From contig NC_048543.1 in NCBI RefSeq assembly GCF_902806685.2, positions 8,404,106-8,468,105 on the forward strand: a stretch of DNA of 64,000 bases. Direction: 5' to 3'. A model generated the notes under the pieces. The model was given only the letters and a program-made list of their open reading frames with translations. It searched no databases and had not been told where the DNA came from. Origin of the DNA: Maniola hyperantus (taxonomy: Eukaryota > Arthropoda > Insecta > Lepidoptera > Nymphalidae). Positions 44,325 to 56,405 of this stretch are shown here, piece after piece. The position numbers were made by a program, and so were the translations under genes. The number at the start of each line of letters is the position of its first letter. Position 1 is the first letter of the stretch.

Positions 44325-47300
44325 TTACCTTTCTATAACTCGCATTCTTCTGTCTCTGGGCGAGTAGGGCGAGCGGCGTCGCGGCGAGTAGCGGCTGTCG
44401 GGCGAGTAGCGCACTGTCTCGGGCGAGTAGCGACTCTCGGGCGAGTAGCGACTCTCAGGCGAGTAGCGGCTCTCTGGCGAGTACCGGCTATCAGGCGAGT
44501 AGCGTCGCTCGCTGTATCTATTTCTAGTTTAAACATACTCATATTATAATGAGAGTGAGTTTTACCTTCTATTTCACTTAGACAATTAACATATTAATAA
44601 GTTGTTAGAACCCCCACACAGGTTTGAAAATGTGGTCAAATTATTCTGTTGTTAATTATCTCTAAGCTAAATTGACAGATTTAAATCTAGTGCTATCCTT
44701 TTCCCCTTGGAGTATATTATCCCTATGACAGGGATAGCAATACATTTAGATCTGTCATTTTATTTTAGTAACGTAGTATAGATTGTGTACAACAGAATTA
44801 GCCTCACTATCAGCACTTCCCCGACAATCCATACAAACCGAACCGGCCTATCCGTATCCGCAAATGACTTGTGTGTGTGGGTAATTATTCTAGGGCCAGT
44901 ATAGGGCTGAGCATGACTGAGGCCTGAGCGAAACCTATCAAGCTGGACAAGGACAACGCTATACGTAAGCAACAACAGTGCTTCTTGTTCGCCTGATAAC
45001 AAGTGACAACCGAGTGATGCAAACGCGGCAGTGCTAATAGCCGTTACATTGCGGGCGAGGATAAATTAGCAGAGAGTACTGAGTGGCGCTTAAATAGTAA
45101 TTCATACTATTTAATATTATGAATGCGAAAGTGTCTGTCCGTCTGCTAGCTTTTCACGGCCCATTCGTTAAATCAATTTTGACGAAATTTGGTACAGAGA
45201 TAGCTTGCATCCCGGAGACAGACATGGGCTAGTGAGGCTACCTTTTATCTCTGTAAATCAAAGACTTCCCATGGGATTAAAAAAATCTAAATCCACGCGG
45301 AAGAAGTCGCGGGCAACATCCAGTTGATCTATGCTATCAGTATGATAGTAGACGCATACCTTGGCGGGTGCGGCGAAGGCAGGCGGCCGAGCGGTGGCGG
45401 GCGCGGCAGCGGCGGTAGCAGCGGCGGCGGCAGGAAGGCCAGCGGCGGCGGCAGCGGCGCCGGCAGGCCATCCGCCTCTAGGGGCGAGGCCACCGCTGGG
45501 ACAAGCATTATTTGATCGCCAAAAGTCCATCCACGTAGTGGACTTAGACGTGATGACGACACGGGCAGTGTTGAGCTCATAGTTACTATAGTCCGCGAAA
45601 GATTGAGATGGCAATCGTGACGTATGGAGGCGGGGGACGCCCCCCACACCCGCACGTCGCCCGCGCTATTTTGCATCAGGTTAGCGCGGGGGCTGTGCGG
45701 GTGCGTCCCCATCCCGATTGCCATGTCGAACTGTCGAGAACTATACGTATCTTATTTATATAGTTGCGTATTTATATAGTTAACAATTAAATAAATCATT
45801 TAGTATAAATATCCATACTACTATTATAAATGCGCCGCCTCCGCATCGCGCTTGGCTTGCCTCGCCTCGAGCCACGCGGTGTGCTCGCGCGCTTCCATTT
45901 GACCGAAGTCCGTATATTTGGGCGTAAGAACATTTTGAACGTCTTTCATGGATATGTGTGTTTGCGTGGACTCTCAAAACTTTTGTTTATTGTAACTAAT
46001 TACTTATACTCACGTCTATGTGGTGAGGCGGCTCCATCGGCCTGGTGCAAGGCAGCCAGCTTCCTGCGCAGCGCAGCGGCGTCGTCTTTGGCCGCTTCCG
46101 CGTCGCGCTTGGCTTGCCTCGCCTCGAGCCACGCGGTGTGCTCGCGCGCTTCCATTTCACTGATGGCGGTGCGCCGAGCAGATTCTTGTTCAGCTAGTTC
46201 GAGTGTTAAGGTGTCGCATTTTTCCCTGTCCAAGAAATATGTGGTTTTTTTGCCCGTGAATAAAGGGAGACGTATATTATGCATTTTGGATATAAGGTTA
46301 TACATTTATTCACAATAGAAGTATGTACATTACAGGTATAGAAGGTTCACGCCGCACCTCTAACTTTTCAGAGTTTTAAGTAATTAAATATCACTTGCTT
46401 TAACGGTGAAAGAAAACATCGTGGGAAATCTACAAAAGCGAGAGTTCTCCATAATCTTCAAAAATGTGTGAAGTCTGCCAATTCGCACTTGGCCAGCATA
46501 GTAGACTTGGGGTAAAACCCTTTTCACTCTGAGAGGAGACCCGTGCTCTGTAGTGAGTCGGCGACGGGTTGATCATGATGATGATGATCACGTAATGAAG
46601 TGCAACTCGGCTCGTTTTTATTTTTAATTTAACAAACGCCTCTCTTTCTATCGCGTAGTTTTATCGCTCTCTCTCTCTCTCTAAGTTCCGTGAAGCTATC
46701 AAGTGACGACATAAGCCCGGGCTGGTTAATTTAATGGTAACACAAATCACAGTAGTAGTATAGTGCCTATTCGCTTAGCATAAATACATATAGTGAGATA
46801 ATGTGGCTAATTCTGTTGTACACAATTTCTAAACTAAACTAAAATGGCAGTCTAAATCTATTGCTATCACTTTCATAATGTTGCTTGCGGAATAGGATAG
46901 CACTAGATTTAGATTTGTTATTTAGTTTAGTTTAGAGATTGTGTATAACAGAATCGGTCCCACTAATGTCGTTGATGGTTCAGGACCTCTGCCTAACTTT
47001 ATGAGGTTCCCAGCGGAAAAGGATAGCTTTAATTTTAGACTGGTTATTTAGTATAGGTTAAGGGTACAAACAATAGTAAAGTACGCGGCCGAAAGTAATG
47101 TACATGTAAGCAAATTTATACAGCACTGTCTCTGTCGTTGAGACAGACAAAATGTCATATAGGATTAAGTGACAGAGACAACACTCTATGAAGCCGAAAT
47201 GTCATTCTAAAGGCCAATGTCCATTACTTTCGGCCGCATATTGTACTTAAACTTGCAAAAGTACTTACTTGTATCGTTGGACCTCTTGTTGCAACAATTC

Positions 47301-49609
47301 TATCTTCTCTACAGTGCTTGTCGACTCCCCTTGCTTGCTGAGCCACAATGCTTCCTTGGTACTGAGCTCTCTAAAGTTTAAGATTTAAAAAAAAAGTGTA
47401 ATGTAATATTTTCGTGCTTTTAACTAGGATTTGGTTCTGTTGCTAATACTCGAATATATACGTAGCGGGGACGGACATAGGCTACTTTTAATCCTGGAAA
47501 TCAAAGACTTCCCACCAGATTTTTAAGATGTCCACTGTTGGACATAGGCCTTCCTAAAATAGCGCCACCACACTCGGTCCACAAATCGGTTTCTCTGGTG
47601 CTGCAAATGTTCATGGGCTGCGGTAATGAACATCAGGTTAACCGCCTGCTCATTTGCTCGCTATTTGAGTTAAATATATATTACTAGATGATGCCCGCGA
47701 CTTCATCCTCGTGGATATAGGTTTATTAAAATCCCGTGGGATCTCTTTCATTTTCCGGGATCAAAGCAGCCAAATTCTGTACCAAATTTCATTGAAGCAG
47801 ACAGACACACTTTCGATTTATAATATAAGTATGGATTACTACTGGATTACTACTGGATCACTACATGGATACTAACTTCATAAGTTCGCTTTCCCGTTCT
47901 TGGAAATATTTTCCAAGAACCTCCAGCCTCGTGAGAGCTTCAGATGCCTGTAGGCTACTTGTTTGATATGACTGATGTGTGGTTTTCAGCTCCTCTGCGA
48001 TACGCGTTCTTTCTTTGTGTTCTGCCTGGCAGAATAATATTACATTACTTTCTTGTCATAGATTTTTTTGATCACAAGCAATATAACAGGTATTACATTA
48101 TACTAACGATGGGCGATTAATTAGAATAATAACTGAACAATCGAAAAACAAACGATTGTTTTCGAACTTGTCACCTAACACACACCCAGGGTCTGCATTC
48201 TGCAACGAATGAATCGAAAATCGAATACAATTGCGCTCATGATCCGCATGCATAGACTTAACAATCGAAAAAATTTACAATCGATTGTCGATTTTTATTA
48301 GATTGTTTTTGAGAAGATGAATAAATTGACAATTGAATATTCAATTCATTCATTTTTGTAACAATCGCCCATCGCTACTACTAAAATATATAATATCAAA
48401 AGATGAAATACGACTAAATCGTAGATAGAGTAAGTAATAAAGGTAGATACAGGAACGTTTGCTTTCTCATTCACACTAAAAAGAGAGCACAGATAAAGTT
48501 ACTAATGTGATAAACAAAGACGCAGCTAACCAATATTTTGTCCCTTATCGTGTAACTGGTTTTTTTCAAGAATACATACAAATTACATACAAGGCATGCA
48601 ACTTTAGTTGTGAAACAAACTTTGAGAATTCGTGGCGTAATTGTATTTTTCATGAGTTATTTACTTGTTTTTACATAAAAAACGTTTAATACAAATATTG
48701 TTGATCGGTTAATACAAATATTGACTACTAAACAATGATAATAATTGTCGTGTTATTTATCGTTACGTCGTGCTATCGCTATCTCATATGCGGTTACACA
48801 GTACTTAAATCTACCTATTATTCTCCAATAGGCTAAATGCCAACTGTCATTGTGACTCCATAGCTTCTACTGATAAAATTAAATATCTCGGTATTGTTCT
48901 GGATCAAAAATTAAACTTTAAAGACCACGTCGACTTACTCACTAGCAGGGTGCGAAAATTAATTTTTATTTTCAAAAATCTACGAAGCATTGCAAATTCT
49001 ACTGTGATCCGTAATGTGTATTATGCTCTTTGCCAATCAATAATTCTATACTGCATCACATGTTGGGGTGGCACTGCTAAAACTATTTTAAAGCCCCTTG
49101 AAATTGCTCAGCGGGCTATACTAAAGGTGGCAACTTTTCGGCCTATCCTCTTTCCTACTACGTTATTGTATAAGGATTGTGGCGTCCTTAGTGTCAGAAA
49201 GCTTTTTATTTTAAATATAATTATACACCAGCACAAAAATACTCCATACAGATATATTGAAAAGCGGCGTCAAGATAAGATCTGCACCTTACGTGCGCCT
49301 AAATTAGCCTTTACAAAGCGATTCTACTACTATCTTGGCCCATTTCTATATAATAAGATTAATGCAGAATTACCCATCTTTAAGTTGCCGCTTACTCAGT
49401 GTAAAAAGAAAGTTATATCCTTTTTGTTGAATAAATCTTATGACGAAACAGAAGATTTCTTACAATCTATCAGTACATCTACTATATTCTCAATAAATAA
49501 TAATAACTAAAGTGAATAGAAATAAATATAATTTATTTATTATTTTAATTTACTTACACAACATTACTTAATATACACATAACCCAATACCCCTACACAT
49601 TTACACCTA

Positions 49610-49680
<71 letters not shown>

Positions 49681-52600
49681 ACACACACACACACACACCC
49701 ATAGTTTTCCTTTGCAACAATCTAAGTTCATACGTTTATTTAAATGTAAAACGTTATAGATTAACAACTTTCTGCATTTTTATTTATTTATTACTTTTTA
49801 GATAACCGAGGGAGAGGGCTGGCTATCCTTAACACAGATCTAAAAATCTAGCTAGGATAGCCAGTTCTTGATCTTGTAACATTCATAATATTAAGCACTA
49901 ATTGTTCAAGATCAAACCCATGTATGTGTGTAACTATATGATTGATTGATTGATTCTATCTACGGACTAAATACATTCCACTCAGCATATTGCTGCAGTA
50001 TTGGTTTTCAGTGGAGCCTTATGTAGGAATTTAAATTTAATTTAACAGAAAAATTAAGTTTTCATTGAAATATCTACCTCGTATTTACTCTTTAAAGCAT
50101 TTCTTTCCTCCAACGCCTTAGATAATTTAGCTTTGATTTCAGTGTGATCTATTAATGACGTAACATCAAAGTTTGAGGAAGCACCACTTTTCAATTCCTT
50201 TATCACATCCTAAAAAATATTTACAATGCAAAATTAAAAAGAGGTTTATTAATAGGCCTTAGGGCATTTAATTAAATGTATAGAAAAGCTATTAGGGGTT
50301 ATATAGGGGTTATTAGTTTGCTAAGTAAATAATGTTGCTTATTTTGTACAACTTCTAGACTGATTCTATTGACAGGTCTAAAACAGTACCATCGTTTTCT
50401 TTAGTGAACATTGTAAAAAGGATAACAATACTTTACAGCTCAGTTTAATATATTTCAATTTAGATATTTCAAAATCAAAATCAAATAATTTATTCAAATT
50501 GGGTACCATTGTACACTTTTTATTGTCAATTGTGGAATTTGTATGAATGATTTAAACAATTGACGACCTCCCTGGCGCAGTGGTGAGCGCTGTGGTCTTA
50601 ATAGTGGGAAGTCCCGGGTTTGATTCCTGGCAGGGGTTTGGAATTTTATAATTTCTAAATTTTTGGTCTGGTCTAGTGGGAGGCTTCGGCCGTGGCTAGT
50701 TACCACCCTACCGGCAAAGCCGTGCCGCCAAGCGATTTAGCGTTCCGGTACGTTGCTGTGTAGAAACCAAAGGGGTATTGGTTTAATAAAAAAAACTGCC
50801 ATACCCCTTCCAGGTTAGCCCACTATCATCTTAGACTGCATCATCACTTACCACCGGGTGAGATTGCAGTCAAGGGCTAACTTGTATCTGAATAAATAAA
50901 AAAAAAACAACAAACTTAGCCGGGAACTGTTTGTATACAGTACAACCAAATGGACACTGATTGTTTGTGTTTCAAACTTACTTTAAGAGCAACAATTTCA
51001 TGTTTCTGTAATTCAATAGTGTTATTAGCTTCAGCCAACTTCTGGGTGAGCTCTTGAAGCTGCCCTTTCTGTTTCCTGAACTCTTCCAAAGCTGTCTCAG
51101 CAGAGACATACTTCAATTGGAAATTATCTCTCTCTCTACTCACTGATATCAGCTCCTCTTCAAAAGCTTGGATTTTGCCTGCAAGATAATGTACTTACTT
51201 TTATACCTGAACCTATAGTTTAAGATAATATTGAATACCTTCAATATTAATTAATTTTAATATTAATTATTGAAAATGAGGAATACTGAATTAATACTTA
51301 ATATTATAAATGCGAAAGTGTGTGTCTGTCTGCTAGCTTTTCACGGCTCAACCGTTCAACCAATTTTGACGAAATTTGGTACAGAGATAGCTTGCATTCC
51401 GGGGAAGGACATAGGCTACTTTTTATCCCGGAAAATTAAACAGTTCCCACGGGATTTTTAAAAAAACTTAATCCACGCGAAGTCGCGGGCATCATCTAGT
51501 TCTAAATATAGCCCTATCAGATCTTACTATAGCTGAGTCGTTTACTAAAAAGAAAATTACAGGAAAACTAGCGTTGTAATGCAACTCGTGCGCCACCATT
51601 CATTTCATTGATGGTTCTATGCCAGAAAACTTCACGCAAGGGCAATAACAACGGTACAAAGTTTTAACAACTGTACAAAGTTTCAACTCAATAAGGGAAG
51701 AACTATTAGGTAATGTCTATGTACATTTTTTTAAGATGTTCTTACTTACCATTTAATTCTGCTATTTGTTCTTCAGAGTGAGATCTTTCTGCAAAGAGCT
51801 CACTAAGAGTATTTTCTACTTCACCAAGGGTATTTTGCAGTTCGCTTGCAGTGTTCTCTGACACCCTAAGCAGTTTCTCATTATCGTCCAAAGAGTTTCG
51901 CAGTCTTTCGTTATTTTCTTTTAATTCTTTGATTTCTGCTTTTAATGACTGTACCATATCGTCTACTCCAAATGAACTGTCTTCGATCCCAGCTAACTTA
52001 TTTTTAGTAGTTGCAAGCTCCTCTTTAAGGATCTCGCACTCCTGTAAAATAACTTATTCATTTACTTTGTTTTTTCAAAACAGATTATACATTTTTACAC
52101 ATTTTTTATAGTTATTCTATAGTCTAAATGTGTATGTATTATACATTATATAAAGCTTCCTTGGGGAAGGAGCAAATGATGGTAAAAAGTAAAAACTGCA
52201 TTGAAAACCACCAGTTAGAAGTTATAAGCAAATAACCAAACACAGGTTGCAACTTTGTTTTATGCTAGTGATTGTAAAACAAGTAGTTTAGTCTGAAGTT
52301 GCATCATAGCAGTTTGTGCAGATCATAGACTAAGGATTAAATACACAAGCCTGGCTGAGATTTGTTTTTGTACAATGCATATCATAATGTCAGTCATACG
52401 CCTGGTGTTCAGATTGAACTACTTGTTTTGCACACACTATATTTTAGAGATGGTCATAGCAGAAACTTACCTTTGTAGAAAACAGCAACTCCCTCTGAAG
52501 ATTATTAATACTACCAATCAACCTGCCGTCTTGTCTGTTGTTTTCGATATAATAATATCCTAGAGTGAATAGTATGACTGAGCCAGCGGTAGTCAGAAGG

Positions 52601-55403
52601 AATGTCAGTAAACGGTTCGGTTTTTTCATACTTTCCCCATCACAATACTCATCTGTAAAACATGTATTACCTGGAAATTCATTACAATTAAATCTAAAAA
52701 TCAATATCTGTAGTATGCGACAAGTCGAGATGTCAATCTGGGAGGGAACGCCCCGCACACCCACATAGCCCTCGTTCTAGCCCGGTGCGGGCGAGCGCGG
52801 GTGACGTTCAGGTGTGCGGAGCGTCCCCCCACCTCATACCCCAATCGCCATCTCGACCTGTCGTGGACTATACATTAGTTTAGCTTTGTATTTAATGAGT
52901 AAACTACGTTAGTGTTTTAGTATATTTAGTCTATTTTAGTATTTTAGATGTTAATAAAAAATTGTTGGACCACAGTTTGACCCAAAAATAATTCTGTCAA
53001 CAGTAGTTTGAATTAAAAGGAAAACACGGATCCATGACTGACAGTAGCCAATTGTGTAATTGTTATTTTTATTATATTGACAGGTTTATCAATTATTTTT
53101 AAAAGCATAAGTAATACTAGTTTCTGCTAACCAACAATTGCTTCTTATTCAAACAAAAAGGTCTTTTTTGGACCAAGCATTAAAAAAATTTGTTTAAAAC
53201 TGCATAATGGCAATAATTCTAAAACTTTCTTATACACACACACATATTATTCACAGTTGTTTATTATGGGAAGTTTACTTACCAGCTGATGGGAATAAAT
53301 CATGAGATTGTTCTTTGACACCCATAACTGAAGAGTACTTATTCCAGAGATAACCAATAAATGAAAAACTTTCAGTTTGTGTGTCTTCTACGACAATTTC
53401 TTCTGCAGGATTATGAACATAATCAGGATCAAAGATTTCCTTTGGGGGTGTCTCTGTAGTAGGAGGCCACATATCTGCGATTGTTGTATAAATATCAGAA
53501 AGCAATCCCCCAGTGGTTTCCTCTTGATAAGACGGAGTTTCTGTAGTGGCTTCAATAAATATTTCTTCAATTAATTGCTCAGCGGATACTTTATAAGGGT
53601 CAGGTGTAGGTTCAGGCGTGGTAGATGTTTCAAATGTCACAGCTGTTACTGATTCAGTTACTGGCACCGTCTCAGTGGTTGTAGTAAAAGATTCCTGTGG
53701 TACAGCTGTAGTTGTCTCTGTTTTTGCAACATCTGGAATGCCTTGTGCTATAGATGTGCTTGTATCTATATTATCAGGTGAAGGATTCATACTAACTGTA
53801 TCACTTACAGTTTTTATACCTAAAACATTCTGCAATGCAGCTGTTTTAGCTTCTTCCATTTTTTGATTGTCATCTAAAGGTGTGATTGTTGTAGGTTCTT
53901 CTTGTCTGGGTGTTGCATGTGTTGTTTCAGTCTTTATCTTTATAGCTTCTGTTACAATTTCACTTGTAGTATGAGTATCTTTTTGCTTTATTTCATTTTC
54001 AACCTTTTCTTTGCTACTTGATTTAGGCACTTGCGGTGTATTTTCAAGCATATTAGGAGTATTGTCTAAGATTCCTTCAAAACTGTTAAATGGACCTACA
54101 TCTTCATTTGGCATTTCAGCAGCCTCCGTATTATTCACAACAGATGCCATTAAATTACTATTTACATTTAAATCTTGAGATGTTAAGTCATTATGTTTTA
54201 AGCCTACTATATCAGATACTTTAACAGCCTCTGCTAATAGTTGTTCACTATCATTAGAAGAAAGATCTTGTGATTGAGTATTAATTTCAGTATTTGTTGG
54301 TACTGTTTCTATTATTTCTGCTTCAGGTATAAAATTTGAATTATCTCCTTGATTATTTTCAGTGGTTATTGATATTGCTTCTGTATTTTCTGACTGAGCA
54401 TTTGAATTATTTTCAGTATTTGTTGGTATTGCTTCTGAATTTTCTGTTTGAGGTATAAAGTTTGCATTATTTTCTTGTATTTTTATTGCATCAGCTTGCT
54501 CAATGGTAGAGTTGTCTAAAGGGTCCATTGATGATTCAGTTGAATCATTTTGTATGTCTATTGTCGATTGAGCATTATTTTTATCTTCAAGATTATTTAC
54601 TTCAGGAAAAACATTGGGTTGATTTTCTTCATTGTTTGGTTGTTCAGGAATAGAAGCTTTTGTGGTTATTTCACTTGAAGTATGCTGATTTAAGAATGTT
54701 TCTATGTTATTTTCTGCAGGAATATTTAGATTATTATTATCAATAGAATTTTGCACAGATTCAGGATTTTGTATATTAGGCTCAAAATTTTCATTGGATA
54801 CAACAGGCACCCTAACAGAGTCTTGTTGAGTTTCAGGTGCTAGAGCCTCTGTTGGAAACAGAGTGGTTCCTTCGATCACTTCATGGGCTTGTTTAACCTT
54901 ATCAGGTTGTACCAAAAGTCTTGTTTTTATTGCATCCAGAGGCAAAATGAACTCAGGTTTTTTTTCGAATACTTTATATTCTCGTAAAAAGGTAGGGTTA
55001 ACAAAGCCTGATTTACCATTTATAGAGGCATACCATAGATCCGGTTTACTCTCAGTAGATTTCATAAAAATTAAGGCTTCAGAATTTCCTCGAAATGATA
55101 TAGAATCTGGATCACCAGCTGTATAGCTAAGAAGTGTTTTTGCTTTAGATATAGGTTCTGAAACGTAAATAATATATTTCATATTAAATCTTAGTAACTG
55201 ACGTGGTACGAATACTTTAAGGCTTGCGTGATATTCAATATTATCGTGATGTTATTGATAAAAAATGGAAACATTTCTAAACTTGAACAGATTTTTAGTT
55301 ACTTACCACTACATTCTGGATTTACACAATAAACTTTTTCTGGTAATGTACATTGGCATGTTGATATTAGTAATGTGAATAAAATGTAAGTTAATACGGT
55401 CAT
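44325..55403 (-). CDS. Tango1: Transport and Golgi organization protein 1 (TANGO1/MIA3 family)
   Basis: Eleven exons, 5' to 3' on the - strand: 55403-55307, 55157-53283, 52652-52471, 52041-51750, 51178-50982, 50209-50078, 48025-47877, 47370-47269, 46225-46014, 45495-45360, 44523-44325; 1190 residues, TAA stop at 44327-44325. Known role: an ER-exit-site membrane protein that loads bulky cargo such as collagen into COPII carriers. Seen: signal peptide MTVLTYILFTLLISTCQC; a lumenal MIA/SH3-like domain at about 26-105 (ISKAKTLLSYTAGDPDSISF, DLWYASINGKSGFV); a long S/T/N/E-rich region without obvious fold in the giant exon 2; one transmembrane helix at about 672-693; coiled coil at about 700-1075 with KYFQERESEL and EHTAWLEARQAKRDAEAA, both TANGO1/cTAGE5-like; a proline-rich stretch at 1080-1124; and an unusual RYSP(D/E)S repeat tail. 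The last exon ends where a GGTAAAG could also act as a donor, so a further 3' exon is possible. Introns carry a LINE, SINEs and MITEs. Confidence 0.92.
44326..44523 (-). repeat. 18-base coding minisatellite in last Tango1 exon
   Basis: CGCTACTCGCC(C/T)GA(G/C)AG(T/C) units in tandem encode RYSP(D/E)S, seven RYSP blocks in all, ending in an R/S/P-rich tail. Confidence 0.8.
44640..44810. mobile_element. Foldback MITE, family H3
   Basis: TTCTGTTG and GATTGTGTACAACAGAA ends; TTTAAATCTAGTGCTATCC facing GGGATAGCAATACATTTAGA inside. Confidence 0.6.
45118..45320 (-). repeat. Family R-related repeat, reversed, in Tango1 intron 10
   Basis: ATGAATGCGAAAGTGTCTGT, CTGCTAGCTTTTCACGGC, AAGAAGTCGCGGGCAACATC. 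Confidence 0.7.
45587..45745. mobile_element. Foldback MITE, family H1, in Tango1 intron 9
   Basis: TATAGTCCGCGAAAGATTGA at the left, AACTGTCGAGAACTATA at the right. Confidence 0.7.
45837..45900 (-). pseudogene. Partial copy of Tango1 exon 9 inside intron 9
   Basis: 45846-45900 is identical over 55 bases to 46103-46157 inside exon 9, encoding MEAREHTAWLEARQAKRD. The copy has no splice acceptor and runs into TATTATAAATGCG, the terminus of the family R repeat, where the frame stops. Confidence 0.8.
46352..46593 (+). mobile_element. SINE-A, 5'-truncated, in Tango1 intron 8
   Basis: CGCACCTCTAACTTTTCAGA to GGTTGATCATGATGATGATG. The tRNA head is missing. Confidence 0.8.
46803..46964. mobile_element. 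Foldback MITE, family H3, in Tango1 intron 8
   Basis: GGCTAATTCTGTTGTACACA and GATTGTGTATAACAGAATC arms; TCTAAATCTATTGCTATC against GGATAGCACTAGATTTAGA. Confidence 0.7.
47081..47246. mobile_element. Foldback MITE, family H2, beside Tango1 exon 8
   Basis: GTACGCGGCCGAAAGTAATG and CATTACTTTCGGCCGCATAT. Ends 22 bases from the exon 8 donor. Confidence 0.75.
47575..47675 (+). mobile_element. Old LINE 3' end fragment, in Tango1 intron 7
   Basis: TCTCTGGTGCTGCAAATGTT and CAGGTTAACCGCCTGCTC, diverged from the 8617 copy; preceded by an ATGTCCACTGTTGGACATAG repeat fragment. Confidence 0.6.
47682..47833 (+). repeat. Family R repeat, internally deleted
   Basis: GATGATGCCCGCGACTTCAT head, ACTTTCGATTTATAATATAAG tail. 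Confidence 0.65.
48026..48820 (-). other. Tango1 intron 6, first part
   Basis: AT-rich. Contains an imperfect inverted arrangement of AACAATCG and CGATTGTT motifs at about 48135-48370 that may be an old foldback element. Confidence 0.4.
48822..49960 (+). pseudogene. LINE C-terminal half (CR1/L2-like), in Tango1 intron 6
   Basis: Open from about 48828: DKIKYLGIVLDQKLNFKDHV, LIFIFKNLRSIANSTVIRNV, YCITCWGGTAKTILKPLE then LKVATFRPILFPTTLLYK, the thumb and C-terminal region of CR1/jockey-group RTs; stop at 49510. The tail holds a long CA tract and ends with (TGAT)n at about 49941, a usual CR1/L2 3' end. 5'-truncated and dead. Confidence 0.7.
49611..49698. repeat. (CA)n microsatellite
   Basis: About 40 CA units with one interruption (GAGA near 49678). 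Likely polymorphic in length. Confidence 0.95.
50480..50935 (+). repeat. Family T repeat carrying a SINE insertion, in Tango1 intron 5
   Basis: Left part CATTGTACACTTTTTATTGT; right part ACAACAAACTTAGCCGGG after the SINE poly(A). Compare the copy at 17516. Confidence 0.55.
50556..50908 (+). mobile_element. tRNA-derived SINE (SINE-B)
   Basis: CTCCCTGGCGCAGTGGTGAG (box A), GGTTTGATTCCTGGC (box B), long body with CCACCCTACCGGCAAAGCC, ends AATAAATAAAAAAAA. Confidence 0.8.
51289..51505 (-). repeat. Family R-related repeat, reversed, in Tango1 intron 4
   Basis: TTAATATTATAAATGCGAAA, CTGCTAGCTTTTCACGGC, CGAAGTCGCGGGCATCATCT. Confidence 0.75.
52711..52872. mobile_element. Foldback MITE, family H1, in Tango1 intron 2
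   Basis: TAGTATGCGACAAGTCGAGA and CATCTCGACCTGTCGTGGAC. Confidence 0.75.
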
Positions 55404-56327
55404 TTTTGCATTATAACATTCGATAAATAAGTAATATTTAAAATAAAAATCACTAGCACAAGACAGCTGGCCACATCATCTGTCAGTAACAGTGTTGCCA
55501 GGGCCCTCGTGTCAAAAGTTACATTTTGTTTCATAAAAGTTATGTTTAACACTTCCTGGGTTTGCCACTGGCGCTGTGGCGTTGGATTTCACGGAGCGGC
55601 AGACTTAGAATGATCAATTAGTTATTTAATGGACTTACCTACTTTCTTTTTAACAAAAGATCTAAATACTTAACTAACTAGGTACATAGTAAAATAGGTA
55701 GGTACTTAAAGAAAAAATAAAAATATTTTAATATCGTTTTTTGTGTTATGCCTACTTATAGTGACCGGCAGGAACGCTTGCTTAAAAAAAAACTAGTAGC
55801 TGCTTAGTAGGTACGTATTATGCTTTAGACTTAGAGACATTTAAAAATCTGGCGTAGTGCAAGAATTATTACACATTGATGAATACAACATTATGCCTAG
55901 ATAGGTAGGATAGGATAGCTGGTATCCTATTTTACTTGATGACGAAAAACTGTGGTCCAATAGAAGTTAGAGCTCATTAGTTAGGTACTCCAGTTTTAAG
56001 CGAAGAGATAGATAGTAGACAGGGTGATATGACTGATAAAGATAATTGATTATTTGTTATTTTAGAAAACAAACGAAAATTGCCTTAATACAAGTCACGA
56101 GAGGGTCAAAAGTTACGAAAATTGTAACAAATGTAACCGTCTGGCAATACTTACTCTTAAACAAATAATTTTGTCAAATTCAAATAGTAAACTGTCACGT
56201 CAAATGTCAACACGACAACTTTCTTTTTATCTGCAGAGTGCTCAGTGGCGATGGGTAACTTTAGAAACGTGTGACATTGTAAGTTGGTGGTGGTTCAAAC
56301 TTCAAAGTATGGTTATGGTTCAAATGC
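55404..56327. other. Tango1 upstream region
   Basis: TGTCAGTAACAGT at 55480 could be an initiator for the - strand gene only if read from its complement, so no start site is called. No exon recognised. Confidence 0.35.
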
Positions 56328-56405
56328 AAAAGTACTTTGTTTGTTGGTTTGTTCTTCAAAAAGCTGCAACGGAACAACGGATCGGTGTGATTTTTTGCAT
56401 ATATA
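56328..56405 (-). repeat. Family R fragment, reversed
   Basis: TTTGTTTGTTGGTTTGTTCT and CAACGGATCGGTGTGATTTT only. Confidence 0.5.

Noticed and set aside
44283..44549. Open frames on + and in other frames over the Tango1 last exon
   Set aside because: Shadows of the 18-base coding minisatellite; only the spliced - frame joins exon 10 in phase.
45258..45647. Alanine-rich frame on - over Tango1 exon 10
   Set aside because: The proline-rich frame fits both splice phases and the known TANGO1 C-terminus; the alanine frame does not.
49564..49767. VCVCVC open frame on -
   Set aside because: A translation of the CA microsatellite.
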